DNA from: Thalassospira lohafexi
GTDB lineage: Bacteria; Pseudomonadota; Alphaproteobacteria; Rhodospirillales; Thalassospiraceae
Reading direction: 5' to 3'
Assembly: GCF_002844275.1 (NCBI RefSeq)
Contig: NZ_NXGX01000005.1
Location: forward strand, 434,001 to 498,000
DNA length: 64,000 nucleotides
Part shown: in pieces, positions 1 through 8,360 of the stretch
How the letters are laid out: the number at the start of each line of letters is the position of its first letter
Numbering within the stretch: position 1 is the first letter of the stretch
Made by a program: the position numbers and the translations under genes
Notes under the pieces: model-generated
The model's database searches: none
Told to the model about the DNA's origin: nothing
The model's input: the letters and a program-made list of their open reading frames with translations, nothing else

Positions 1-111
1 GTCACCATCCCGCCGCAGGTTCTGACCCAGTTGACCAAGCATCCGCTGACCGACAAGGGCCTTGAAACGTTCCTTGCTGACTGGGAAAAAACTGGCCAGT
101 CGATTCTTTAA
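1..111 (+). CDS. Transaldolase / fructose-6-phosphate aldolase family protein, C-terminal end (partial)
   Basis: An open frame enters from the left edge and stops with TAA at 109-111, giving 36 residues. The tail [15 protein letters not shown] segment (here [12 protein letters not shown]) followed by [11 protein letters not shown] matches the C-terminus of small transaldolase/FSA-type class I aldolases, which transfer or cleave dihydroxyacetone units in the non-oxidative pentose phosphate pathway. In related alphaproteobacteria this gene commonly precedes a DUF484 gene and xerC, which is the order here. Only the tail is visible, so catalytic residues cannot be checked and transaldolase versus F6P aldolase activity cannot be told apart. 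Confidence 0.75.
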   Translation, partial: VTIPPQVLTQLTKHPLTDKGLETFLADWEKTGQSIL

Positions 112-197
112 TCTGGCCTGTCATCCCCCTGTTATCAGGTCATTGTCCTGATGGGCGGATAAAAGCCGACATTGCGTTCGGTTTTTAACATGCATTT

Positions 198-236
198 AAC
201 CCGGCTGCCCGCATTGTGGCAGCCGGGTTTTTTATT
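198..236 (+). terminator. Rho-independent terminator after the transaldolase-like gene
   Basis: A perfect 12-base stem (198-209 with 218-229) closes an 8-base loop and runs into a T-rich tract. It lies between the stop at 111 and the DUF484 start at 260, and so separates the two transcription units. Confidence 0.85.
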
Positions 237-259
237 TCTCACTGTACAAGCCGGAACCG

Positions 260-949
260 ATGGAAAAGACAGCACTGCGCGCCGACGATGTCGCGACCTT
301 TCTCGCCGAACATCCTGATTTCTTCACTTCGCGCCCCGACTTGCTTGAAAGTCTTGCGTTGCCTGTCCGGGAAATGGGATCAGGTGTCGCCGATATGCAG
401 CAATATGTCGTCGCGCGGTTGCGCGATGAACGCGAAAAGCTGCGCGGTGCGACCAGCGAACTGATCAATATTTCCAAATCCAACCTTGAAACCCAAAGCC
501 GCATCCACCGCGCTGTTTTGGCCATTTTGAATGCACGCGGGTTTGAAACCTTTGTCGAAGCGCTTCAGGACCTTGTGCCCGAACTGCTTGATCTTGATGC
601 CATCGCATTATGCTTTGAAGAATGCGACGAAGCGCCGGTGCCAAGCTGTGATGGCCGCGTGCGCCGCCTTGTTAAAGGCGCGGTTGATCAGGTTCTCGGC
701 GACGAGCAGGACGTCTGGCTTTTGCCCGACGATGCCGGGGATGAGGCCATTTTTGGCCCGAAAGCATCCGAAATACGGTCGGCTGCCATTGTGCGACTTG
801 CGCCGTTTTATGGCGATCCGGTTGGCATTGTTGCCTTTGGCGTTAAGGAGCCGGGATATTTCAGCCCGGCACAGGCCAATGACCTGATCATGTTTTTGGC
901 ATCCGTGATTGAATTTGGTGTGCGTCGATGGCTCACCCAAACGGTTTAA
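260..949 (+). CDS. DUF484 family protein
   Basis: A 229-residue protein of the DUF484 family, which is GAF-like. The N-terminal AEHPDFF motif and the following coiled region rich in Arg, Glu and Gln (about residues 45-80) are typical, and a GAF-like alpha/beta domain follows. The family sits next to xerC/xerD in many proteobacteria, and its biochemical role is not established. The last 22 bases overlap the xerC start, so the two are almost certainly co-translated. No membrane segment or signal peptide is seen. The length is normal for the family. Confidence 0.85.
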   Translation: MEKTALRADDVATFLAEHPDFFTSRPDLLESLALPVREMGSGVADMQQYVVARLRDEREKLRGATSELINISKSNLETQSRIHRAVLAILNARGFETFVEALQDLVPELLDLDAIALCFEECDEAPVPSCDGRVRRLVKGAVDQVLGDEQDVWLLPDDAGDEAIFGPKASEIRSAAIVRLAPFYGDPVGIVAFGVKEPGYFSPAQANDLIMFLASVIEFGVRRWLTQTV

Positions 950-1878
950 CCGCCCTCACCGTTCCGAGCGATGTGCGCGAAGCCATCGCAGATTGGTGCA
1001 CGTGGCTTTCTGATGAGCGACGTGCGTCCGATCACACGACCGAAAACTATCTGGCCGATCTTTATGCTTTTCTCGGTTTTATCGGCGGTCATCTTGGCGG
1101 TGTCCCGGACCTGAACGCGCTTCTGCGCTTAAACCCGCGCGATTTTCGAAGCTGGCTGGCGCGCCGCAGCATGGATGGCATGGCCAAAACATCCACCGCC
1201 CGCGCCCTGTCATCGTTACGCAATTTCTATCGGTTTCTTGATCGGTCAGGACGCGGACAGAATGCCGCCGTCAGTTCCATTCGCAATCCACGCCTGCCCC
1301 AAACAGCCCCCAAACCACTGTCACCGGTCGATGCGCTGGCCGTTCTTGAAAATGCGGGTGTCTGGCAAGATGAACCATGGCTTGCCAAGCGTAACCTTGC
1401 ACTTTTCACGCTTTTATACGGCTGTGGTCTGCGTATATCCGAGGCCCTTGATCTGAACGCCAATCAAAGCCCAACAGGGGATTCGATGGTCATCACGGGC
1501 AAAGGCAACAAACAACGCCTTGTGCCGGTTTTGCCGATTATCCGCGATGCGATTGAAGATTACCTGCGCGCTTGTCCCTATGCACCGCATGGCAATGACG
1601 CACTTTTTGTCGGCGCGCGTGGCAAACGATTGGTCGCCCAGGTCGCCCAACGCGAAATGCGCAAGGTTCGCGATCTTTTACAATTGCCTGATACCGCAAC
1701 TCCGCATGCGCTGCGCCATTCCTTTGCCACCCATCTTTTGGCAGGCGGCGGTGATTTACGCACCATTCAGGACCTTTTGGGCCACGCATCGCTTTCAACG
1801 ACCCAACGCTATACGGCCGTGGATAGTGAACAATTGATGGCGGTGTACAACGGCACCCATCCACGCGCCCGGCGATAA
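928..1878 (+). CDS. xerC: Tyrosine recombinase XerC
   Basis: A 316-residue tyrosine site-specific recombinase that, with XerD, resolves chromosome dimers at dif near the terminus. The N-terminal SAM-like core-binding domain covers about residues 15-120 and the catalytic domain about 130-310. The catalytic set is visible: Arg169 (GCGLRISEAL), Lys near 192 (GKGNKQR), His260-x-x-Arg263 (HALRHSFATHLL), His286 (LLGHASLSTTQ) and nucleophile Tyr295 (RYTAV). The gene overlaps DUF484 by 22 bases, as in many alphaproteobacteria. XerC is chosen over XerD or a phage integrase because of this neighbourhood and the absence of mobile-element genes. Confidence 0.93.
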   Translation: MAHPNGLTALTVPSDVREAIADWCTWLSDERRASDHTTENYLADLYAFLGFIGGHLGGVPDLNALLRLNPRDFRSWLARRSMDGMAKTSTARALSSLRNFYRFLDRSGRGQNAAVSSIRNPRLPQTAPKPLSPVDALAVLENAGVWQDEPWLAKRNLALFTLLYGCGLRISEALDLNANQSPTGDSMVITGKGNKQRLVPVLPIIRDAIEDYLRACPYAPHGNDALFVGARGKRLVAQVAQREMRKVRDLLQLPDTATPHALRHSFATHLLAGGGDLRTIQDLLGHASLSTTQRYTAVDSEQLMAVYNGTHPRARR

Positions 1879-1961
1879 TTTCGGCACATTATCGTCGAAT
1901 GGAAACCATCCTGCTTCCGATGCGTTGGGACAATCATCACACAAAGCAGCAAGGACACCTT

Positions 1962-2303
1962 ATGGCCCTAAACCCGATGAAACTGTTTCGAACTCGCCGC
2001 TTTGATGCCAGTCCCAAACACCGGTCGGTCTACAGCGCCTATGAGATCGCCTATTCAGTGATCGACCTTCTGGCGGCGGTTTTATTCATTGTTGGCAGTA
2101 TCCTGTTTTTGGATGATGCAACGGTTTACGCAGGCACGTGGCTATTTATCATTGGCTCGGTGTTTTTTGCGGCACGTCCGGCCGTAAGGCTGGCGCGCGA
2201 ACTTCATCTTGCCGGGCTTGATGATAACGATGAAAGCCAAGGCTCCCATAAAAACGTCCCTGCCAAAACCGCGACGGATCAGGCCCGCACCCCCGCCGGG
2301 TAG
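1962..2303 (+). CDS. Small YrhK-like membrane protein
   Basis: A 113-residue protein with two hydrophobic segments at about residues 29-50 and 55-75, the second holding a GTWLFIIGSVFFAARP motif. This pattern (YE-x-A-Y, two helices, R-x-x-R-E after the second) matches the YrhK domain, a small membrane domain of unknown function. The chosen ATG at 1962 has AAGGA 7 bases upstream. An in-frame ATG at 1899 would add 21 poorly conserved residues and lacks a good ribosome-binding site. The C-terminal 30 residues are polar and probably disordered. It lies 83 bases after xerC. Confidence 0.72.
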   Translation: MALNPMKLFRTRRFDASPKHRSVYSAYEIAYSVIDLLAAVLFIVGSILFLDDATVYAGTWLFIIGSVFFAARPAVRLARELHLAGLDDNDESQGSHKNVPAKTATDQARTPAG

Positions 2304-2409
2304 AAGGGTGAAGACGCTGAACGACCTGATTTGGGAAAAATTCACTTCGTCTTGCCGTTCTTTCCCCCTTACACTGCGCGCAAACAGTTAAAATACCCGG
2401 AGAAAAATC

Positions 2410-3015
2410 ATGATCCTGCGATCCAGCGACCCGTCGCCTTTTGGCCGGAAAGTCAAAATTGTTGCCAAGATGCTTGGTGTTTACGACCAATTGTCGGTCG
2501 AACTGTCAAACACCAACGATCCGGCCGACAGCCTTCGCACGCAGAACCCGCTGGGGAAGATCCCGATCCTTATTCTTGATGATGGTCGCAAGATTTTTGA
2601 TTCACGCGTGATTTGTGAATACTTGGATGCGCAGGCCGATGGCGTGACCCTGCACCCGACCGAAAGTGATGCCCGCTGGGATGCCCTTACCTTACAGGCA
2701 TTGGGCGACGGCATTATTGATGCCTCAATCCTGCAGGTCTATGAAACCCGCATGCGTACCGAAGACAAACGCGATGATGGCTGGATGTCCTATCAGGCGG
2801 ACAAGGTCAAACGTGCACTGGATCAAATTGACGCAAACCCACCGGCATTTGGTGCTGACCTTCATATCGGCCATGTCGGCATTGCCTGCGCATTGGGGTA
2901 TCTTGACCTGCGATTTGACGGAAAATGGCGACAAACATACGGCAACCTCGTCACATGGCTGGATGAATTCCGGTCGCGTGTGCCTGCATTTGATGCGACC
3001 CAGTTCAAAGGCTGA
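2410..3015 (+). CDS. Glutathione S-transferase family protein
   Basis: A 201-residue cytosolic GST. The N-terminal thioredoxin fold (about 1-80) starts ILRSSDPSPFGRKV, with a Ser-Pro-Phe stretch in place of a catalytic Cys-Pro, and carries the cis-proline in GKIPIL and the glutathione gamma-Glu-binding DSRVICEYL. The C-terminal all-helical domain spans about 88-195. The family conjugates or reduces substrates with glutathione, but the substrate cannot be told from sequence. The gene is preceded by GGAGAAAA and followed by a hairpin with a T run, so it probably forms its own transcript. Confidence 0.88.
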   Translation: MILRSSDPSPFGRKVKIVAKMLGVYDQLSVELSNTNDPADSLRTQNPLGKIPILILDDGRKIFDSRVICEYLDAQADGVTLHPTESDARWDALTLQALGDGIIDASILQVYETRMRTEDKRDDGWMSYQADKVKRALDQIDANPPAFGADLHIGHVGIACALGYLDLRFDGKWRQTYGNLVTWLDEFRSRVPAFDATQFKG

Positions 3016-3026
3016 TTTTGCAAATC

Positions 3027-3057
3027 AACGCCGGGCGTCATGGCGTTCGGCGTTTTT
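3027..3057 (+). terminator. Terminator after the glutathione S-transferase gene
   Basis: A 7-base G+C-rich stem (3027-3033 with 3048-3054), which can extend inward imperfectly, is followed by a short T run at 3053-3057. It lies 12 bases after the GST stop. Confidence 0.6.
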
Positions 3058-3115
3058 AGTGCCACATACGACCCATTGACCATCTTGATCCAACAAGCCC
3101 CGGAGATCCGATTAA

Positions 3116-3607
3116 ATGTCACGTCTAAACAGTGTTATCCGCCGCCTGCAGGCCCAACGCGATTGCCTGAATGCAGCGGCTGAAATGATCAAGGATCAGG
3201 ACGGGATCGTGCTGGAAGTTGGCCTTGGCAATGGTCGCACGTTCGATCATTTGCGCGAAATCATGCCGGATCGGGAAATCTATGTGTTTGACCGGCAGAT
3301 TGCCGCACACCCGAAATGCATTCCCGATGATGACCATCTGTTCCTTGGCGATATTTTCGAAACCCTGCCAATGGCCGCAGAGCGTTTCAAAGGCAAAGTT
3401 GCCCTTGTGCATTCCGATGTTGGTACCGGGGATGAAGACCTGAACGCCAAGATCGCAGCCTTTATCGGCCAGACCCTGCCGACAGCCCTTATGACTGGTG
3501 CCATTGTTGCGTCTGATCAGAAAATTGATGTTCCCAACACCATCGCAGAACCGCTGCCCGAAGGGGTCCCTAAAGACCGCTATTTCTTCCGCCGGTATCA
3601 AGGTTAA
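3116..3607 (+). CDS. Class I SAM-dependent methyltransferase-like protein
   Basis: A short 163-residue protein with a Rossmann-type SAM motif at about residues 33-42 (VLEVGLGNGRTFDHL), an acidic residue at the end of the second strand (YVFDRQIAAHP) and a following LFLGDIFETLP. The last half resembles the small single-domain methyltransferases annotated only as SAM-dependent. The substrate is unknown. It lies 15 bases before the PEP-mutase-family gene and may be co-transcribed with it. Confidence 0.72.
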   Translation: MSRLNSVIRRLQAQRDCLNAAAEMIKDQDGIVLEVGLGNGRTFDHLREIMPDREIYVFDRQIAAHPKCIPDDDHLFLGDIFETLPMAAERFKGKVALVHSDVGTGDEDLNAKIAAFIGQTLPTALMTGAIVASDQKIDVPNTIAEPLPEGVPKDRYFFRRYQG

Positions 3608-3622
3608 TCCTTTAATGGGGGC

Positions 3623-4456
3623 ATGACAGATCAAATGGAAAAGTATCAGCTCTTTGAGCAATTGCATCTGCGTACCGGGGCGTTTGTCATCCCCAACCCA
3701 TGGGATGCAGGGTCCGCCCGCATCCTTGCCGCACTTGGTTATGAGGCATTGGCAACCTCCAGCGCCGGGCTGGCCTTTTCCATTGGCCAACAAGATTCTG
3801 CGGCATGTATTTCACGCGAAGCCATCTTGCAGAATGCACAAGATATCGTCAACGCAACCAACTTGCCTGTTTCCGCCGACTTGGAAAACGGTTTTGGTCC
3901 TGATCCAGAATCCTGCGCAAAGACGATTTCACTCGCAGCAAAAGCCGGACTTGTCGGTGGTTCAATCGAAGACGCAACAGGTGATCCCAAGAACCCGATT
4001 TTTGATTTCAACCTTGCGGTAGAACGCATTGCCGCCGCCGTCGAAGAATCCCGTAAACATCCTTTCATGTTAACCGCGCGCGCAGAAAACTTCCTACATG
4101 GTAAACACGATCTGGATGATACAATTCGTCGTCTTCAGGCTTTCGAAAAGGCGGGCGCAGATGTTCTTTATGCACCGGGTCTGCCTGATATCGCGGCAAT
4201 ACGCACGGTTTGTGCATCTGTCACGCGCCCGGTCAATGTTGTGATGGGGCTGTCCGGTCCGACCTACAGCGTCAGCGAATTAGAACAGGCAGGCGTTAAA
4301 CGCATCAGTGTTGGCGGGTCCTTTGCCAGAGCGGCACTTGGCGGCCTCATGCGTGCCGCGCGCGAGGTAAAAGACCATGGGACTTTTACTTACGCCAAAG
4401 ATGCGCTGTCTTCGTCAGAAGCTGAAAAATACATATTTACCCCACCCAAAAATTGA
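3623..4456 (+). CDS. Isocitrate lyase / PEP mutase superfamily enzyme
   Basis: A 277-residue TIM-barrel protein of the PEP mutase/isocitrate lyase superfamily. Recognisable are NPWDAGSARIL, SSAGLAFSIG, the metal-site region PVSADLENGFG and GGSIEDATGDP. The KKCGH active-site loop of isocitrate and methylisocitrate lyases is absent after the IED motif, so it is probably not one of those lyases. It is closer to the oxaloacetate decarboxylase or uncharacterised PEP-mutase-like branch. The start has GGGGG just upstream of the ATG. A glutamine synthetase homologue follows after 43 bases. Confidence 0.8.
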   Translation: MTDQMEKYQLFEQLHLRTGAFVIPNPWDAGSARILAALGYEALATSSAGLAFSIGQQDSAACISREAILQNAQDIVNATNLPVSADLENGFGPDPESCAKTISLAAKAGLVGGSIEDATGDPKNPIFDFNLAVERIAAAVEESRKHPFMLTARAENFLHGKHDLDDTIRRLQAFEKAGADVLYAPGLPDIAAIRTVCASVTRPVNVVMGLSGPTYSVSELEQAGVKRISVGGSFARAALGGLMRAAREVKDHGTFTYAKDALSSSEAEKYIFTPPKN

Positions 4457-4499
4457 ATAACCCCTTCCTCGACACGGGGCATAGCGTTCAAGGCAAACA

Positions 4500-5888
4500 A
4501 TGAGCACACCAGAAACACTTTCGCCAAGCGGTTCACAAATTTCCGAAGCCGAGGCCTTCCTTGCCAAATACCCCGATGTCGAGGCCATCGACATCATCCT
4601 GACCGATTTTCACGGCATTGGCCGGGGCAAGACAATCCGGCGTCATGAACTTGAATCCATTTATAAATCCGGGCGCGGATTGCCAAGTTCGATCTTTGGA
4701 CAGGATGTGACCGGCGAGGACGTTGATGATTGCGGGTTGGTGCAAACTGGTGGGGGCGGTGACGGTCGGTGCTGGCCTGTACCCGGGACGCTGGGTTATT
4801 TGCCTCATACGGGGCGCGGGCAACTTTTGATCAGCATGTATGACGAAGACCGCACGCCACATGATGTGGACCCGCGCAATGTATTTGCAGCACAGGTAAC
4901 CCGTGCCCGGAAACTCGGCTTCACCCCGATGGGGGCGTTTGAGCTTGAATTTTATTTGGTCGATCGCGAAGCCGACGCAGACGGGCTTTATCACCCGGCG
5001 TCCTATGCTCTGACCAAACGCCGCAGCACCTTGCGCAATACCATGTCAGTTGATGAAATTGATGAGATGTCGCCGCTGTTTGACGCGATCTATGAAGGTG
5101 CCAAGCATCTTGATCTGACACTCGAAACCCTGATTTCGGAATATGGCCCCGGCCAGTATGAAATGACGATCCGTTACCGCAATCTGATGCGGGCGGCTGA
5201 TGACGTCATCATTGCCAAACGCCTGATCCGCACCGTCGCGCGCCGGTTTGGCACAGAAGCCGTGTTCATGCCAAAACCGTTTGGTACTGAAGCCGGATCG
5301 GGCATGCATTTGCATCTGTCACTGGCCGATGATGCGGGCAACAACCTGTTTGCCGATCAGGCAGATGGATCGTTAAGCCCACTTATGCTGAATGCAATTG
5401 GCGGCATTCGCGGCACGATTGGCGAGACGATGTTGCTTTTGGCCCCGTTCATGAATTCATGGCGCCGGTTTGCGTCGGCGATGTATTCACCGGCATCCGA
5501 TGACTGGGGTGTTGAAAACCGTACTGTGGCATTGCGGGTTCCCGGCACGCCGGGCAAAACCCGCCATTTTGAACATCGCATTGCCGGTGTGGATGCCAAC
5601 CCCTATCTGGTGGCAGCCGTCACGCTGGGCGCAGCGCTTGACGGTATTGAAAGTAAAATCGATCCGGGCACGCCATGTACCGATGAAATCGGTCAGGCCA
5701 AAGCCCCAAATGACCTGCCGCGCCACTGGCTGGACGCGATTGACCAGTTTGGCGCCTCTGACTTCAACAAGCGTACGCTTGGCCCACGCTTCCATACCGC
5801 CTTTACCAAAATCAAGCAGGCGGAATATGAACATATGGCACTTAAGGTATCAGCCGCAGAATGGGAATATTACGGATTTTCGATCTAA
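4500..5888 (+). CDS. Glutamine synthetase family protein (PuuA-like gamma-glutamyl ligase)
   Basis: A 462-residue GlnA-fold ligase. It shows the N-terminal beta-grasp region (DVEAIDIILTDFHGIGRGK), the metal-binding MGAFELEFYL, the ATP/metal segment GSGMHLHLSL and the active-site arginine region RVPGTPGKTRHFEHRIAGVDANPYL. Absence of the adenylylation-loop tyrosine context and the divergent N-terminus place it with gamma-glutamylpolyamine or other amine ligases rather than housekeeping GlnA. The acceptor amine is not deducible. The C-terminus EWEYYGFSI is echoed by a short relic about 0.5 kb downstream (6343-6395), which suggests a former tandem paralogue. Confidence 0.87.
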   Translation: MSTPETLSPSGSQISEAEAFLAKYPDVEAIDIILTDFHGIGRGKTIRRHELESIYKSGRGLPSSIFGQDVTGEDVDDCGLVQTGGGGDGRCWPVPGTLGYLPHTGRGQLLISMYDEDRTPHDVDPRNVFAAQVTRARKLGFTPMGAFELEFYLVDREADADGLYHPASYALTKRRSTLRNTMSVDEIDEMSPLFDAIYEGAKHLDLTLETLISEYGPGQYEMTIRYRNLMRAADDVIIAKRLIRTVARRFGTEAVFMPKPFGTEAGSGMHLHLSLADDAGNNLFADQADGSLSPLMLNAIGGIRGTIGETMLLLAPFMNSWRRFASAMYSPASDDWGVENRTVALRVPGTPGKTRHFEHRIAGVDANPYLVAAVTLGAALDGIESKIDPGTPCTDEIGQAKAPNDLPRHWLDAIDQFGASDFNKRTLGPRFHTAFTKIKQAEYEHMALKVSAAEWEYYGFSI

Positions 5889-5953
5889 CCTATGTTCCCA
5901 GAAAGATAGATCTGTCCCCATTTCCCATTTTGGGTGTCTTTGCGATGCAATCA

Positions 5954-6199
5954 TCAGTAGCTCAGGTTCAAACCGAGCGACCTGCTAAGGAAGAATGTAA
6001 CGAACCCCAAGCATAGTAGCGCTAGCACGAAGATTGCGGCAACTTTGGCCCCCGCGAGCAGTACCGCGCGCGTCCCGCCCTTCTCGCCTTGATCGTAATG
6101 CCACTTGATGGCGAAGAACATGGCCGTCAGCAGTGCGACAACTTTAAACGTACCGAAGACGATAGGGACCCAATCCATATTAAAGACTCTCATTTGCAT
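5954..6199 (-). CDS. Small hypothetical membrane protein
   Basis: An 81-residue protein with two predicted transmembrane helices, at about residues 11-31 (VPIVFGTFKVVALLTAMFFA) and 45-70 (VLLAGAKVAAIFVLALLCLGF), joined by a polar loop with DQGEKGGTR. I do not recognise a family. Alternative in-frame ATGs lie at 6193 and 6178, so the exact start is uncertain. The gene lies on the opposite strand, between the glutamine synthetase gene and the relic of a second copy, as if it arrived when that paralogue was lost. Confidence 0.5.
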   Translation of the reverse strand: MQMRVFNMDWVPIVFGTFKVVALLTAMFFAIKWHYDQGEKGGTRAVLLAGAKVAAIFVLALLCLGFVTFFLSRSLGLNLSY

Positions 6200-6342
6200 C
6201 AGCTTGATGCGTTATGATCTCATCTTGGGCAAACGTGTATTTCTCATTCTGCAACGCTGACATGTAACAGCAGGAGGCAGCTTTCTGGCCTGTGTGTTTG
6301 GTTCGGGAATGACCGCTTAGGGTCGGGCCACGGGAACGAGAA

Positions 6343-6395
6343 ATGGGAACTGAAGTCTGGGGCGGGAGTGGGAATACTACGGCTTTACGATTTGA
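6343..6395 (+). pseudogene. Relic of the 3' end of a second glutamine synthetase family gene
   Basis: Positions 6363-6395 read REWEYYGFTI then TGA, nearly identical in protein and DNA to the end of the intact gene (AEWEYYGFSI at 5859-5888). Resemblance continues back to about 6343 (atggga-act-gaagtc against atggca-ctt-aaggta), but one base is missing and the frame is broken. No longer open frame is attached. It is best explained as the tail left after deletion of a tandem paralogue. Confidence 0.7.
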
Positions 6396-6403
6396 CCACC
6401 GTT

Positions 6404-6425
6404 CCGGTCAGGGTACCCTGACCGG
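6404..6425. repeat. Perfect 22-base palindrome downstream of the glutamine synthetase relic
   Basis: Each half reads CCGGTCAGGGT and its exact reverse complement, with no spacer. It lies 9 bases after the relic stop. There is no T run, so it is a weak terminator candidate. A second small hairpin (6436-6441 with 6445-6450) follows and abuts the stop of the next minus-strand gene. Confidence 0.6.
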
Positions 6426-6449
6426 GAACAGGATCATCGGGAAACCCGA

Positions 6450-6776
6450 TTAAAAGACGCGCTTGGCCCGGGTGTTTGATCCTCTGGCGGAAAAGGCGAC
6501 TTTGGGGCGGGCATCGATCATTTTCTGATCACGCAAATACGCCACTTCCAGATCGCGAGGATCGACGGTCATAAGACGTGCGTCGTCGGAGCGATCCGAG
6601 TTGGTGTTCAAATGCATCTGTGTGGAAACCCACTGCCACGTCGGATATGTGACTTTTTCGTCCTGCATTTCTTCGGTCATGACTTTATAAGACCCGGCAG
6701 GCAGAACTTCGGCCAGACCGCGCAAGCTAAACGGTCTTACAAAATTCAGAATTTTAGATGTTGTACGGTTTGTCAA
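6450..6776 (-). CDS. Conserved hypothetical protein
   Basis: A 108-residue soluble protein without signal peptide or membrane segment. The core FVRPFSLRGLAEVLPAGSYK, followed by VMTEEMQDEKVTYPTWQWV and STQMHL, resembles small proteins of unknown function common in Rhizobiales and Rhodospirillales, which share an LPAG-Y-x-V-x-TEE core. No catalytic motif is evident. It stands alone, convergent with the glutamine synthetase relic and divergent from nadA. Confidence 0.6.
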   Translation of the reverse strand: MTNRTTSKILNFVRPFSLRGLAEVLPAGSYKVMTEEMQDEKVTYPTWQWVSTQMHLNTNSDRSDDARLMTVDPRDLEVAYLRDQKMIDARPKVAFSARGSNTRAKRVF

Positions 6777-7261
6777 AGTAGCTCCTACCGCGCAAAAGCG
6801 CGTTGGTTAGAAAAAACGAAAATAATTATTTCCGTCATTAATCAGGCGGGATTTCATTTCAGCCATGTGCAAGTCCGCGTCACCTTTTAGGTGCTTTAAA
6901 AAGGATGCTTTATTCCGCGACGATCAAAATAAAAATATCTGCTCACATGTGAAATACTAAAAAAATATCCAGTATTCACTATATGAATATTTATCGATAT
7001 TTTACAACGAACATATTTTTATATTTTGTTGCGTTGCGAAATTTATCAACGTTTCTGCCGAAAAGCCCGAATACATCCCAAGCACCAAAACAATGCAAAC
7101 AGGGCCATGCGCCTTTTAAAGTTCGGGAATCCGTGCGCGACGCCCCATTTCCTTGCTATCGCGGCCTAATGGCGATATTCAGGTTTCAAACTGTCATTAA
7201 CTTGCAATGCCGGGCCCCACTTCTTATCTCCGGCTTGCAACAGGCGAGATGAGACGACGCC
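6777..7261. other. AT-rich gene-free stretch upstream of nadA
   Basis: No convincing gene is seen. The part from about 6900 to 7060 is clearly more AT-rich than its surroundings. It probably carries the promoters of the divergent hypothetical gene and of nadA, but I cannot place a -35/-10 pair with confidence. The single 89-residue open frame here has no family features. Confidence 0.5.
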
Positions 7262-8284
7262 ATGAATGAAATGATTACAATTGCCGAAGCTTCGGTGGAC
7301 GCAATGTCGGAAATGCAGATTGATCCGACTTTGGATCTTGAGGCGGAAATAGCCCGCCTTAAGAAAGAAAAGAACGCGATTATTCTGGCCCATTACTATC
7401 AGGATGGGGAAATTCAGGATCTTGCCGATTTTGTCGGCGACAGCCTTGATCTGTCGCGCAAAGCCGCCGAAACCGATGCAGATGTCATCGTGTTTTGTGG
7501 CGTGCGCTTCATGGCCGAGGTCGCCAAGATTCTGAGCCCGAATAAAACCGTTCTGCTACCCGATTCCAAAGCGGGTTGCTCGCTCGAAGATTCGTGTCAG
7601 CCTGAACCGTTCCGCAAATTCCGCGAACAGCATCCCGATCACGTATCGATCACCTATATCAACTGCTCGGCCGAGGTAAAGGCAGCATCGGACATTATCG
7701 TAACATCGTCCAATGCCGCCGAGATCATTGATCAAATCCCGGCAGACAAACCGATCCTTTGGGCGCCGGACCGCCATCTTGGGGCATATCTTGCCAAGAA
7801 GACCGGGCGTGACATGACGTTGTGGAATGGATCATGCATCGTGCATGAACAGTTTTCAGAACGCGAACTGATCCGTTTGCAAACGCAAAATCCGGACGCC
7901 AAGGTTGCCGCCCACCCGGAATGCCATGATGGCATTCTCAAACATGCCGATCATATCGGGTCCACCCGTGCCATTCTGGAGTATGTGATCAACGGTCCGG
8001 ATCAGAAATATCTGATCGCGACTGAACCACACATCATCCACCAGATGGAAAAAGCCGCCCCGCACAAGGAATTCATTCCCGTACCGGGTGCCGACGGATC
8101 GTGTGCATGCAACAATTGCCCGTTCATGGAGCTCAATACGCTTGAAAAACTGTATCTGTGTCTGGTCAACAATGGCCCGCAGATCATCATGCCGGAAGAT
8201 TTGCGCGTCGCAGCCGTCAAACCGCTTGAACGGATGCTGGAAATGTCAAAAGGCATTCCGCTGAAAAAAGACGACGCGGCCTAA
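7262..8284 (+). CDS. nadA: Quinolinate synthase NadA
   Basis: A 340-residue [4Fe-4S] enzyme condensing iminoaspartate with dihydroxyacetone phosphate to quinolinate in de novo NAD synthesis. Visible motifs are [43 protein letters not shown], the NGSCIVHE segment and the C-terminal CACNNCPFM. These regions supply the cluster cysteines in known NadA proteins. nadC follows after a strong hairpin, so the two pathway genes are adjacent but may be separate transcripts. nadB, which makes the substrate, is not in the window. Confidence 0.95.
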   Translation: MNEMITIAEASVDAMSEMQIDPTLDLEAEIARLKKEKNAIILAHYYQDGEIQDLADFVGDSLDLSRKAAETDADVIVFCGVRFMAEVAKILSPNKTVLLPDSKAGCSLEDSCQPEPFRKFREQHPDHVSITYINCSAEVKAASDIIVTSSNAAEIIDQIPADKPILWAPDRHLGAYLAKKTGRDMTLWNGSCIVHEQFSERELIRLQTQNPDAKVAAHPECHDGILKHADHIGSTRAILEYVINGPDQKYLIATEPHIIHQMEKAAPHKEFIPVPGADGSCACNNCPFMELNTLEKLYLCLVNNGPQIIMPEDLRVAAVKPLERMLEMSKGIPLKKDDAA

Positions 8285-8297
8285 GCCGAACCATTTA

Positions 8298-8330
8298 ACA
8301 GCCCCGCACATTTTGCGGGGCTGTTTTCAT
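8298..8330 (+). terminator. Rho-independent terminator between nadA and nadC
   Basis: A 10-base G+C-rich stem (8299-8308 with 8314-8323) is followed by TTTTCATT. It separates nadA from nadC and also argues against translation starts for nadC upstream of about 8340. Confidence 0.85.
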
Positions 8331-8360
8331 TCCCACACGACTTCAAAACGGCTGCCCATC

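Noticed and set aside
928-1878. Possibility that the tyrosine recombinase marks an integrated mobile element
   Set aside because: It sits in the usual DUF484-xerC arrangement, with no attachment-site duplication, tRNA or phage genes nearby, so chromosomal XerC is the simpler reading.
3086-3114. TGATCC followed after 18 bases by GATTA, just before the small methyltransferase gene
   Set aside because: The -35 word matches the candidate RpoE sites, but the -10 position does not begin with TA, and the methyltransferase has no link to the sigma-chrR block.
6983-7252. An 89-residue open frame in the AT-rich region before nadA
   Set aside because: There is no family similarity and no ribosome-binding site, and the composition is that of intergenic DNA.
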